Shown in pieces: positions 45,670 to 54,092 of a stretch of 64,000 bases of DNA. Numbering within the stretch: the stretch's first letter is position 1; each line of letters starts with the position of its first letter. The notes under the pieces are model-generated. The model saw nothing but the letters and a program-made list of their open reading frames with translations, was not told the origin of the DNA and made no database searches. Position numbers and translations under genes: made by a program. This DNA is from Rhizobiaceae bacterium (GTDB lineage: Bacteria; Pseudomonadota; Alphaproteobacteria; Rhizobiales; Rhizobiaceae), in NCBI GenBank assembly GCA_016742175.1, contig JACVCH010000005.1:62001-126000 (forward strand). Reading direction: 5' to 3'.

Positions 45670-46755
45670 TCAGGCGGCCATGTCGATGACCTGGCGAACC
45701 GGCGCGCCGGTGCGCAGGTTGTCGAAGGCGGCGTTGATGTCGCTGAGCCTGATCTTGTCGGAGATCAGATGGTCGAGTTCGAGCCGGCCCTGCATGTAGT
45801 ATTGCAGGATGTTCGGGATATCGACGCGGAACTGGTTGGAGCCCATGGACGAGCCCTGGATCTTGCGGTCGCGGATGAACCAGGAGCCTTCGAGTTCCAG
45901 CTTCATGCCGGGCTTGAACATGCCGAGGATGGTGGCGACACCGCCCTGCCGCAGCATGGCGAAGGCCTGCTCGGCGGTCTTCTTCAGCCCGAGCGCCTCG
46001 AACGAATAGGGCACGCCGCCATCCGTCATGTCGATCACCGCGGCGACCGGATCGGTCGTCGAAGCATTGATCGTGTCGGTCGCGCCGAGTTTCCGGGCGA
46101 GCTCCAGCTTGCCGTCGAGCATGTCGACCGCGATGATGCGTCCCGCGCCGGCGAGCCGAGCGCCGCTGACGACCGACAGGCCGACGCCTCCGCAGCCGAT
46201 GATGACGACCGTCGAGCCCGGCTTCACCTTGGCCGCGTGAACGACCGCGCCGACGCCGGTCAGGACGCCGCAGCCGACCAGGGAGGCGCGGTCGAGCGGG
46301 ATGTCGGGATTGATCTTCACGATGGCATGTTCGTGCACCAGCATCATCTCGCCGAAGGACGAGAGGTTGGAGAACTGGTGCATCAATTTTCCATTGAGCC
46401 AGAGGCGCTGGGCCTTGCCCGCGGGCAGTTTCACGTCCACGCTTTCGCAGATGTTCGGATGGCCGGTGACGCATTGCGGACAGGAGCCGCAGAACACCGA
46501 AAGGCACGTCACCACATGGTCGCCCTTCTTCACGTAGGTCACGTCCTCGCCGACTGCTTCCACGATGCCGGCGGATTCATGGCCCGGGACGAACGGCGTC
46601 GGATAGGGATAGGTGCCGTCGGCGAAGTGGAGATCGGAGTGGCAGACGCCGGCAAAGGCGGTGCGCACGAGCACCTCGCGCCGCCCGGGCTTGCCGATCT
46701 GGACGTCCTCGATCGTCATGGGTTGGCCGGCTTCCCAGATGACTGCAGCTTTCAT
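45670..46755 (-). CDS. Zinc-dependent alcohol dehydrogenase (MDR family)
   Basis: A 361-residue medium-chain dehydrogenase. Catalytic zinc ligands are in GVCHSDLH and PGHESAG, structural zinc cysteines in CGSCPQCVTGHPNIC, and the NAD fold in IIGCGGVGLSVV. It resembles class III-like/aryl-alcohol members; the substrate is unknown. ATG at 46755 is preceded by AGGA. It is first gene of the adh-aldh pair and faces the ABC permease genes across a 306-base promoter region. Confidence 0.93.
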   Translation of the reverse strand: MKAAVIWEAGQPMTIEDVQIGKPGRREVLVRTAFAGVCHSDLHFADGTYPYPTPFVPGHESAGIVEAVGEDVTYVKKGDHVVTCLSVFCGSCPQCVTGHPNICESVDVKLPAGKAQRLWLNGKLMHQFSNLSSFGEMMLVHEHAIVKINPDIPLDRASLVGCGVLTGVGAVVHAAKVKPGSTVVIIGCGGVGLSVVSGARLAGAGRIIAVDMLDGKLELARKLGATDTINASTTDPVAAVIDMTDGGVPYSFEALGLKKTAEQAFAMLRQGGVATILGMFKPGMKLELEGSWFIRDRKIQGSSMGSNQFRVDIPNILQYYMQGRLELDHLISDKIRLSDINAAFDNLRTGAPVRQVIDMAA

Positions 46756-46815
46756 GTGTCCGGTCCTGTTTCGACGGAGGGGATGGCCAAGCGGCGCTTC
46801 GCGAGGCATACTGCA

Positions 46816-46829
46816 ATCTGTTGACAGTT
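46816..46829. promoter_or_regulatory. Island operator, copy 1
   Basis: ATCTGTTGACAGTT, 12 or more of 14 positions matching the consensus palindrome AACTGT-TG-ACAGTT. It lies 60 bases before the alcohol dehydrogenase start. For the minus-strand promoter it would fall between a TTGACG -35 (46832-46837) and a weak -10. Confidence 0.75.
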
Positions 46830-46925
46830 GACGTCAAGAGGGATTGCACTAGGGTGCCTTTGCGATAAATGTGGTCAGAATTCCGCCCGAATCGGCGATC
46901 AAATGAGGCATTATCGGCATATGTA

Positions 46926-46959
46926 GACTGTTGACAGAATTCGTTTATGCGGCTTAGAT
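46926..46959 (+). promoter_or_regulatory. Island operator copy 2 on the permease promoter
   Basis: Operator GACTGTTGACAGAA at 46926-46939 contains a perfect -35 box TTGACA (46931-46936). After 17 bases a -10-like TTAGAT follows (46954-46959). Permease translation starts at 47062. The centre of copy 2 is 110 bases from copy 1, so both sides of the 306-base intergenic region are covered. Confidence 0.72.
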
Positions 46960-47061
46960 CGCTTTGACGATTTGTCGGCGCGCCGGAAACGGATGGCCGT
47001 CATCTGCTCCTGGGCCGGTCGAGGTCCCGATCCGGCGGATCAGACCGAAAGAGGTTGGCGC

Positions 47062-47979
47062 ATGGTCCATTTTCTAGCCAAACGCATCATGCAGTCGGTC
47101 CTGACGGTCCTCGGCGTCGTCACCGCCGCGTTCTTCCTCGTGCGGCTGGCCGGCGACCCGTCGCTGCTCCTCCTGTCGGCCGAGGCGTCGCAGGAAGACA
47201 TTGCCCGCATGCGCGAGGCACTCGGCCTCAACCGTCCCCTGATCGTCCAGTATCTCGACTTCATCTGGAGCGCCCTTCAGGGCGATTTCGGCGTGTCGCT
47301 TCGCCAGAACGTCTCGGCCATGTCGCTCGTCCTCGAGCGCGTGCCGGCGACGCTGGAGCTGGCGCTGACATCCTTCGTCGTCGGCATCGGCCTTGCCTTC
47401 ATCCTCGGCATCGCCATGCGGATGACGAAGGCGCGCTGGCTGCGCGAAGTGATCATGTGGGTCGCGCTGACCCGCCAGGCCATCCCGATCTTCTCCTTCG
47501 GCCTGCTAATGATCCTGATCTTCTCAGTCTGGCTGCGCTGGCTGCCGTCGCTCGGCCGGGGAACATGGTCCCATCTCGTCCTGCCGGCGCTGACGCTCGG
47601 CACCTACGAGCTCGCCCTCTATCTGCGCCTCTTCAACGCGTCGCTGGCGACCGAACAGCGGCAGGACTATGTCCGCACCGCCTATGCCAAGGGGCAGGGG
47701 CGCATCCAGGTCCTGCTCGGCCACATGCTTCCCAACGCGCTCCTGCCGCTGGTCACTGTCGCCGGCATCAATCTCGGCCTCCTGCTCGGCGGAACGGTCG
47801 TGACGGAGACCGTCTTCAGTTGGCCCGGCGTCGGCCGGCTGATCGTGCAGTCCGTCAGCCAGCGCGACTTTCCCGTCATCATCGCCGGCGTCTTCCTGAT
47901 CTCGCTGATGTTCGTCGTCATCAATCTGATCGTGGACATCCTCTACGGTATCCTCGATCCGCGCGTGAGGTTGGCCTGA
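47062..47979 (+). CDS. Dipeptide/opine-type ABC permease (DppB-like)
   Basis: A 305-residue BPD_transp_1 permease with six helices. The DppB pattern is clear: RLAGDPSLLL, ALGLNRPLIVQYLDFI and the EAA loop near AYAKGQGRIQVLLGHMLPNALLP. ATG at 47062 has AAGAGG 7 bases upstream; the longer frame is not family-like. Its stop overlaps the next permease ATG by one base. Confidence 0.93.
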   Translation: MVHFLAKRIMQSVLTVLGVVTAAFFLVRLAGDPSLLLLSAEASQEDIARMREALGLNRPLIVQYLDFIWSALQGDFGVSLRQNVSAMSLVLERVPATLELALTSFVVGIGLAFILGIAMRMTKARWLREVIMWVALTRQAIPIFSFGLLMILIFSVWLRWLPSLGRGTWSHLVLPALTLGTYELALYLRLFNASLATEQRQDYVRTAYAKGQGRIQVLLGHMLPNALLPLVTVAGINLGLLLGGTVVTETVFSWPGVGRLIVQSVSQRDFPVIIAGVFLISLMFVVINLIVDILYGILDPRVRLA

Positions 47980-48824
47980 TGCTTCGCCTGGGTATCCTTC
48001 GAACCATCGCCGTCACGCTTCTGGCGCTGATGCTGGTCCTCATTCTCGTCATCCCGCTTCTGCCCTTCTACGATCCCTATACGCAGAATCTCGGCGGCAG
48101 CCTCCTGCCGATGGGCGGCAGGTCGTTCGACGGCAAATTCTACCTCCTGGGAACCGACACGCTCGGCCGCGACATGCTGAGCCGGCTGGCGCTCGCCGGC
48201 CAGGTCTCGGTGATGATCGGCCTCGGCGCCGTCTTCGTCAGCCTCGTCATCGGCGTCGCGCTCGGGCTTATCGCGGGCTATTTCCGCGGCCCGCTCGAAT
48301 CCGTCATCATGGGCATCGCCGACCTGCAGCTTTCCATCCCGCGCGTCCTGCTGCTGATCGCGGTCGCCGCGATCATCGGGCCGAGCGTGACCATGCTGGC
48401 GCTGCTTCTCGGCCTAACGAGCTGGGTCTCCTATGGCCGCGTGGCGCGCGGCATGGCGCTCAGCCTGCGCGAGCGCGAATTCGTCCTGTCGGCGCGCACG
48501 CAGGGCGCGAGTGCGACATGGAACATCCGCAAGCACCTCCTGCCCAACGTCATGCCCCAGATGCTCATCGTCGGCTCCTACGAGTTCGGCCAGATCATCG
48601 TCATGGAAGCCTCGCTGAGCTATCTCGGCCTCGGCGTCCAGCCGCCTCTGCCGAGCTGGGGCATGATGGTCAGCGAAGGCCAGACCTATCTCGCGCTCGC
48701 CCCCTCGCTCGTCGTCCTCCCAAGCATCGCCCTCTTCGTCCTCGTCGCCGGCCTGCAATTCCTGTCCCAGGCCTTCACGTCGGAGAACGAGGTCGTCGGC
48801 GCACCCGAAAGGTCCAAACCATGA
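47979..48824 (+). CDS. Dipeptide/opine-type ABC permease (DppC-like)
   Basis: A 281-residue DppC-like permease. GTDTLGRDMLSRL near residues 57-70 is diagnostic, and the EAA loop is ARTQGASATWNIRKHLLPNVM. It pairs with the upstream permease. Its TGA overlaps the ATG of the ATPase gene (ATGA). Confidence 0.93.
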   Translation: MLRLGILRTIAVTLLALMLVLILVIPLLPFYDPYTQNLGGSLLPMGGRSFDGKFYLLGTDTLGRDMLSRLALAGQVSVMIGLGAVFVSLVIGVALGLIAGYFRGPLESVIMGIADLQLSIPRVLLLIAVAAIIGPSVTMLALLLGLTSWVSYGRVARGMALSLREREFVLSARTQGASATWNIRKHLLPNVMPQMLIVGSYEFGQIIVMEASLSYLGLGVQPPLPSWGMMVSEGQTYLALAPSLVVLPSIALFVLVAGLQFLSQAFTSENEVVGAPERSKP

Positions 48825-50899
48825 GCGTCCCGACGCACGAGGCCGAGCCGATCCTGGTCGTCCGCAACCTGTCGATCGACATCCCCAAAGCGGATGGCAT
48901 CACGCGGCTGGTCGACGACGTCTCGTTCGACGTGCGTCCGGGCGAAGTGTTCGGCATCGTCGGCGAATCCGGCTCGGGCAAGAGCATCACCATGCAGGCG
49001 GTGCTGGGCCTCCTGTCCTCGCCGCTGAAGATCACCTCCGGCAGCATCAAGCTGCGCGGCCGCGAACTGACGGATCTGAGCTTCGAGGAGATGCGCAAGA
49101 TCCGCGGCAAGGTGATGTCGATCGTCTTCCAGGACCCGATGACGACCCTCAACCCTGTCCTGCGGATCGGCGCTCAGATCGGCGAGGCCGTGCGGCTGCA
49201 CAATCCTTCCATGTCCAAGCAGGACGTGAACAGGCGCGTCCTCGATCTCCTGTCGCTGGTCGGCATACCCAATCCGGAACGCCGGGCGCGCCAGTTCCCG
49301 AACGAGTTTTCGGGCGGCATGCGCCAGCGCGTCGTCATCGCCATCGCCATGGCGAACGAACCCGATCTCCTGATCGCCGACGAACCGACCACGGCGCTGG
49401 ACGTGACGATCCAGGCGCAGGTCATGGCGGTGCTTGCTGAAATCCGCCAGCGCACGGGCGCTGCCATGGTGCTGATCACCCACGATCTTGGCCTCGTCGC
49501 CGAGACCGCCGACCGCATGGCCGTCATGTATGGCGGACGGATGATGGAAACCTCACCGGCACGCACCATGTTCGAGGCGCCGGCCCATCCCTACACGGCC
49601 GGGCTGATCGAAAGCCTGCCGCGCATCGACCGCAGCGTCAGCCAGCTCTATTCGATCCCCGGCTTCGTGCCGGATCTTGCCAACCGTCCGAGCGGCTGCG
49701 TCTTCCATCCGCGCTGCGCGATGTCGAACGGCCGCGCGCCGTGCCGCGAGCAGCAGCCGCCCTTGCGCGAGGTCGGCGAGGAGCGCCTGTCGGCATGTCA
49801 CTTCCCCGAAGAGGTCGCCGCCTGGCAGGCCGAGCAGGAGCGCCTGATCGCGGTCCCCGACGGGTCGGTCCAGCCGCCGGCCGCCGGCGCAAGCTCGATC
49901 CTCAAGGTCGAGGCGCTGGAAAAGGAGTTCAAGGTCGGCTCCGCCTTCTTCGGCAAGGGCGAGCGCATGAAGGCGCTGCGCGGCATTTCGTTCGACCTGA
50001 AACAGGGCAAGACGCTCGGTCTCGTCGGCGAATCCGGTTGCGGCAAGTCCACCCTCGCGCGCGTGCTGCTGCGGCTTCTCGATGCCTCGGGCGGCAACGT
50101 ATTCTTGAACGGCGAACCTTTTCTCGAATTGAAGGGCAGCCGCCTGCGCGAGCGACGGCGTGATCTCCAGGTTGTCTTCCAGGATCCGTACTCCTCGCTC
50201 GACCCGCGCATGACCGTGCACGAAGTCATCGCCGAACCGCTGCGCATCCAGGGCAAGTACGATGCCGCCCGCATCGACCAGCTTCTCGAGCATGTCGGCC
50301 TGACGCCGGAAGCCGGCAAGCGCCGGCCGCCCGAATTCTCCGGCGGCCAGAAGCAGCGCATCGCCATCGCCCGCGCGCTGGCGCTCAATCCGGACGTCCT
50401 GATCCTCGACGAAGCCGTGTCGGCGCTCGACGTGTCGATCCAGGCGCAGGTCATCAATTTGTTGAAGACGCTTCAGGCGGAACTCGGCCTGACCTACGTC
50501 TTCATCTCGCACGACCTCTCCGTCGTCCGTCACATCTCCGACGAGGTCGCGGTCATGTATCTCGGCCGGATCGTCGAGCACGGGCCGGTGCGGCGCGTCT
50601 TCGAGCACCCTGCGCATCCCTATACGCAGGCGCTCCTTTCCGCGATTCCGCAGCGCGGCCATGCAGGCACGGCCACCGAGCGCATCATCCTGACGGGCGA
50701 CCTGCCCAACCCCATGTCGCCGCCCTCCGGCTGCGCATTCCGCACCCGCTGCTTCCGTGCGGTCGACGAGTGCGCGCGTGTCGAACCCGAACTCGCGCCG
50801 CGAACGGCGCCCGGCCATCTGAGCGCGTGCCTGTTCGCCGGCGAACATGGACCGGAAGCGTACGCTCGCCAGCGGCAGCCGGAAGAGACGGACGCCTGA
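48821..50899 (+). CDS. Fused dual ABC ATPase (DppD-DppF/GsiA-like)
   Basis: A 692-residue protein carrying two complete ATPase domains. The first has Walker A GESGSGKS at 48-55 and signature FSGGMRQRV; the second has GESGCGKS at 403-410 and FSGGQKQRIAIARAL. Each is followed by the oligopeptide C-terminal domain with cysteines (CVFHPRCAMS and CAFRTRCFRA) that may hold an Fe-S cluster. It energises the importer together with the two permeases; the binding proteins are encoded at 56747 and beyond 63879. In many species the two domains are separate genes. Confidence 0.93.
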   Translation: MSVPTHEAEPILVVRNLSIDIPKADGITRLVDDVSFDVRPGEVFGIVGESGSGKSITMQAVLGLLSSPLKITSGSIKLRGRELTDLSFEEMRKIRGKVMSIVFQDPMTTLNPVLRIGAQIGEAVRLHNPSMSKQDVNRRVLDLLSLVGIPNPERRARQFPNEFSGGMRQRVVIAIAMANEPDLLIADEPTTALDVTIQAQVMAVLAEIRQRTGAAMVLITHDLGLVAETADRMAVMYGGRMMETSPARTMFEAPAHPYTAGLIESLPRIDRSVSQLYSIPGFVPDLANRPSGCVFHPRCAMSNGRAPCREQQPPLREVGEERLSACHFPEEVAAWQAEQERLIAVPDGSVQPPAAGASSILKVEALEKEFKVGSAFFGKGERMKALRGISFDLKQGKTLGLVGESGCGKSTLARVLLRLLDASGGNVFLNGEPFLELKGSRLRERRRDLQVVFQDPYSSLDPRMTVHEVIAEPLRIQGKYDAARIDQLLEHVGLTPEAGKRRPPEFSGGQKQRIAIARALALNPDVLILDEAVSALDVSIQAQVINLLKTLQAELGLTYVFISHDLSVVRHISDEVAVMYLGRIVEHGPVRRVFEHPAHPYTQALLSAIPQRGHAGTATERIILTGDLPNPMSPPSGCAFRTRCFRAVDECARVEPELAPRTAPGHLSACLFAGEHGPEAYARQRQPEETDA

Positions 50900-50927
50900 C
50901 GCGACCGCAAGGCGAAGTGAAAGCGCC

Positions 50928-52505
50928 CTACTTGAAGAGATTGCCCGGATTGATGATGCCGTCCGGGTCGAGGTGCCGCTTCAGGTTCGACAAAAGACCG
51001 GCGGTCTCGGGAAGCCGCGTTTTGAGATAGGGATATTTCCGCCCGATCTGCATGTGGACGCCGCCCATCGCGCGCCACTCCGCCATGATGTCCTGCGAAA
51101 GTTCGGCGACCGCGCGTGCGGCCTCGGGATTGGGTTCGCGCCTGCGCAACCTGGCGTGCTCGGCCTCGTTCATGAACTGCGTGTGGATCGGGTAGGGCGC
51201 ATCCGACCAGCGGATCAGCGTCTCGATGCCGACGCCCGAGGGGCCGTGGGTGGATAGTAGATAGCCGCGATCGATGCCGTTCGTCTTCATTGCCCCGGCA
51301 TGACGCTCGAAGGCGGCTTCGGTGCGCTGGAAGCATTCGCCGCCGCGCGAATTCGGAACGACCGTGTGCAGCCAGTTCATCCGCTTGCCGGACGGCGTCA
51401 GGAGCCCGTTCATACGCGGAAACGGGATCGCCCGCATGACGCGCGGAACCGAGGCCGGGATGGGCTTGCCGCCGGCGTCCTTGGCGATCTGCTGCACCCG
51501 CCGCAGGCGCGAGCGCGCATCCTGCCGGTCGCGGCCCTCGACGATGCAGTTCATCAGGTAGCCGATCTTCGACGCGAAGCGCCGCCCCTGCATCGCGATG
51601 CGCGCGGCGTTCGCGACGCCCGAGACGAACGAGCCGCTGCCCGAGACCACCGAACCGAGCGTCTTGAAATCCGCCGCCAGTCCCTCGCTCTCCATCCGGC
51701 TGCGCGCCGAGAACGGGTCCATGCCGAGGCATTCGCTGGCCAGAAGCTCCGAGCCGATCTGCCCCATGGCCCCAAGCTGCGCGACGGGGTCGTCGAAGGA
51801 ATAGGAGCACACGCCCGTCTCCGCCGCTGCCGGGATGAGCTGCAGCGTGATCTCGACCTTGATGCCGAACGCCCCGCTGTCGCCGAGGAAGATGCCCGTC
51901 AGGTCGGGGCCGTAATTGCGAAAGAAGGGGCTCGCAGGATCGCTCGACGCGGCCGAGCCGGTGACGAGAAGTTCGCCGGTGCCGGTGACGAGCCTTAGGC
52001 CGAGAACGCTTTCTGCCGACGTTCCGCGCGAGGCCGAACCATAGAATTTCGCGCCTTGCGAAAGGCTTGCGCCGATCGTCGCGAACAGGCCGGAAAACGT
52101 GCCCCAGAAGGGTGTGGTCAGGCCAAGCGGGCGAAGTGCATCGCGCAGCGCCGACCAGGTCACGCCAGGCTGGACCGTCACGTAGCGATCGACGGCGTTG
52201 ATCTCGACGATACGGTTCATGCGCGTCATGTCGACGATGACGGTCCGCGCGTCGGACGGAATGTAGCCGGCGCTGTAGGACAGGCCCGCTCCCCGCGTGG
52301 CGAGCGACAGCCGCAACTCCCGCGCCGCGCGCACCAGGCCCGCCACTTCGTCGGCCGAAATCGGCGAGGCGACGGCGAGCGGCGCGTGCTCGGCCGTGTA
52401 GTAGATATCGGTGCGGTAGAGTTCGAGATCGTCCGTCGACAAAGCGAGCCCCGGCGCGCGCGACGACAGTTCGGCGACGAGGGACGGATCGGCGGCGGGT
52501 GTCAT
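50928..52505 (-). CDS. FAD-linked oxidase (VAO/GlcD family)
   Basis: A 525-residue flavoprotein. The FAD-binding type 4 domain (about 45-230) has the RGAGLSYSAG pyrophosphate loop, and the C-terminal catalytic domain ends DPDGIINPGNLFK, as in the vanillyl-alcohol oxidase/4-cresol dehydrogenase/GlcD family. No signal peptide is evident. Substrates of this family range from phenols to hydroxy acids and lactones; the specific one is unknown. Its ATG overlaps the stop of the hydantoinase-like gene (ATGA), so the two enzymes are coupled. Confidence 0.85.
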   Translation of the reverse strand: MTPAADPSLVAELSSRAPGLALSTDDLELYRTDIYYTAEHAPLAVASPISADEVAGLVRAARELRLSLATRGAGLSYSAGYIPSDARTVIVDMTRMNRIVEINAVDRYVTVQPGVTWSALRDALRPLGLTTPFWGTFSGLFATIGASLSQGAKFYGSASRGTSAESVLGLRLVTGTGELLVTGSAASSDPASPFFRNYGPDLTGIFLGDSGAFGIKVEITLQLIPAAAETGVCSYSFDDPVAQLGAMGQIGSELLASECLGMDPFSARSRMESEGLAADFKTLGSVVSGSGSFVSGVANAARIAMQGRRFASKIGYLMNCIVEGRDRQDARSRLRRVQQIAKDAGGKPIPASVPRVMRAIPFPRMNGLLTPSGKRMNWLHTVVPNSRGGECFQRTEAAFERHAGAMKTNGIDRGYLLSTHGPSGVGIETLIRWSDAPYPIHTQFMNEAEHARLRRREPNPEAARAVAELSQDIMAEWRAMGGVHMQIGRKYPYLKTRLPETAGLLSNLKRHLDPDGIINPGNLFK

Positions 52506-53893
52506 GCCGCGAAGCTTCGCCGGACATATTGCCCGGTGCCGATCGCATCCTCGACGAGCTTTCCGTCCGCAACGACCGGCCGGCCGCGCACGATCGTGTG
52601 CAGGACGCGGCCCTTCAGATCCCAGCCGTCATAGATCGTGTAGCCGGCATCGCTTTGCGTCGTCGCATTGCTGGCGCGTTGGGTGCCTTCGAGATCGACG
52701 ATCGCGAAATCGGCGTCGAAGCCGACGACGATGCCGCCCTTGCGCCCCCACAGCCCCATCGACCGCGCCGGCTTTTCGGCCAGCAGCGAGACGAGGCGCC
52801 GGATAGGCACGCCGCGCTTGTGGTGACCCTCCGACAGCATGACTGGCAGCAGCGTCTCGAGCCCCGGACAGCCGGGCGAGGCCTTCCAGATGCCGCCCGC
52901 CTTGGCGCAGGCCGTACGATGGACGTGGTCCGTCGCAACCGTGTCGACAGAGCCGGAGGCGATGCCGGCCCACAGCGCTTCGCGGTCGGCGGCCTCGCGC
53001 AGCGGCGGGTTGATCTTGCCGACATCGCCGCCGGTCCAGTCGACATCATGCGTCAGGTAGTGTGGGCACGTCTCGATGGTGATGTCGACCCCGCTCGCGC
53101 GCGCATGCTCGGCGGCCGCGAGCGCTTCCGCCGACGAGGTGTGGACGACATAGATCGGCGCGCCGGCGGCCTTGCACAGGAGCGCCGCGCGCTGGATCGC
53201 GTCGGCCTCGATGAAGGGCGGGCGGCTGGCGTTCCAGGCGGCAAGACCGCCCTTGCCGTCCGGGTCGGCGGCCATCACAGCCTTGCGCAGGAACTGCGCC
53301 ACCTCGATGTTCTCGGGATGCGGGCAGAGCACCGCGCCGTTTTCGGTGCATGCCACGGCAAGGCGATAGAGAAACGCGTCGTCGATGTCCGGCAGGCCGA
53401 GCCGCGCGCCTTCGCCGCCGCGATTGTTCATGAAGATCTTGAAGCTCGGCACGCCGAATTCGCGGACATAATGCGGAACCGCGGCAAGCTGGTCTTCGGT
53501 CGAGATGATGAGGTGGTAGCCGAAATCGATCCGCGCGCCGGCCGTCGTGACCGCAACCACGTCGTCGAAAATCTCGCGGTGCTCCTCGGCAGCGAGGAGA
53601 TAGGGGATCATCGTCGTGATGCCGCCCGAGGCGGCCGCGCCGGTCTCCGAGATCGCGTCGCTCGCCGCGCGCGGCCGCGAGATGTCGGCGCCGTGACCGA
53701 GATGGAGATGCACGTCGATGATGCCGGGCAGGACGGTCAATCCGCGCGCATCGAGCGTCCGCTTCGCCTCAGCGGATGTTCCGGGCGACAGGATGGCCGC
53801 GATCTTTCCGTCGACGACGGCGACGTCCGCCGGCGCAGGGTCGGCATTCGGGAGCGCCACCGAACCGTTCCTGATCAAGAAGTCATAGGTCAT
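52502..53893 (-). CDS. Hydantoinase/dihydropyrimidinase-like amidohydrolase
   Basis: A 463-residue cyclic amidohydrolase. Metal ligands: H62 and H64 in DVHLHLG, presumed carbamylated K152 in SFKIFM, His in VVHTSS and CPHYLTHD, and Asp in ATDHVH. All are present, so a binuclear zinc site is expected. The fold covers D-hydantoinase, dihydropyrimidinase and allantoinase; the substrate loops are not diagnostic. ATG at 53893 follows GGAGGG by 4 bases; a TTG at 53908 is less likely. It heads a minus-strand pair with the FAD oxidase under operator copy 3. Confidence 0.88.
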   Translation of the reverse strand: MTYDFLIRNGSVALPNADPAPADVAVVDGKIAAILSPGTSAEAKRTLDARGLTVLPGIIDVHLHLGHGADISRPRAASDAISETGAAASGGITTMIPYLLAAEEHREIFDDVVAVTTAGARIDFGYHLIISTEDQLAAVPHYVREFGVPSFKIFMNNRGGEGARLGLPDIDDAFLYRLAVACTENGAVLCPHPENIEVAQFLRKAVMAADPDGKGGLAAWNASRPPFIEADAIQRAALLCKAAGAPIYVVHTSSAEALAAAEHARASGVDITIETCPHYLTHDVDWTGGDVGKINPPLREAADREALWAGIASGSVDTVATDHVHRTACAKAGGIWKASPGCPGLETLLPVMLSEGHHKRGVPIRRLVSLLAEKPARSMGLWGRKGGIVVGFDADFAIVDLEGTQRASNATTQSDAGYTIYDGWDLKGRVLHTIVRGRPVVADGKLVEDAIGTGQYVRRSFAA

Positions 53894-54012
53894 GGGGCCC
53901 TCCGGCAAATGGAATCTTCAGGCATAGAGCCGTCCGAAGTTGCTTTCGTCGTCACGCGAAAGTCCCTGTTGAGACGCGACGCCGGCAACGCCGCGGAGAA
54001 TTCTGCTGGACA

Positions 54013-54047
54013 TCCATAGGGGAAATGAATGTAAACTGTCAACAGAT
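54013..54047 (-). promoter_or_regulatory. Island operator copy 3 with amidohydrolase promoter
   Basis: AACTGTCAACAGAT at 54034-54047. On the minus strand it contains TTGACA (54037-54042), followed after 18 bases by TATGGA (54013-54018), a plausible promoter for the hydantoinase-like gene. It is also 45 bases before the double-hydrolase start on the plus strand, so both may be controlled. Confidence 0.75.
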
Positions 54048-54092
54048 CGGCGAGAGTCACGCTTGCGAGATCGCAGGAAAGGCGACGTTGAA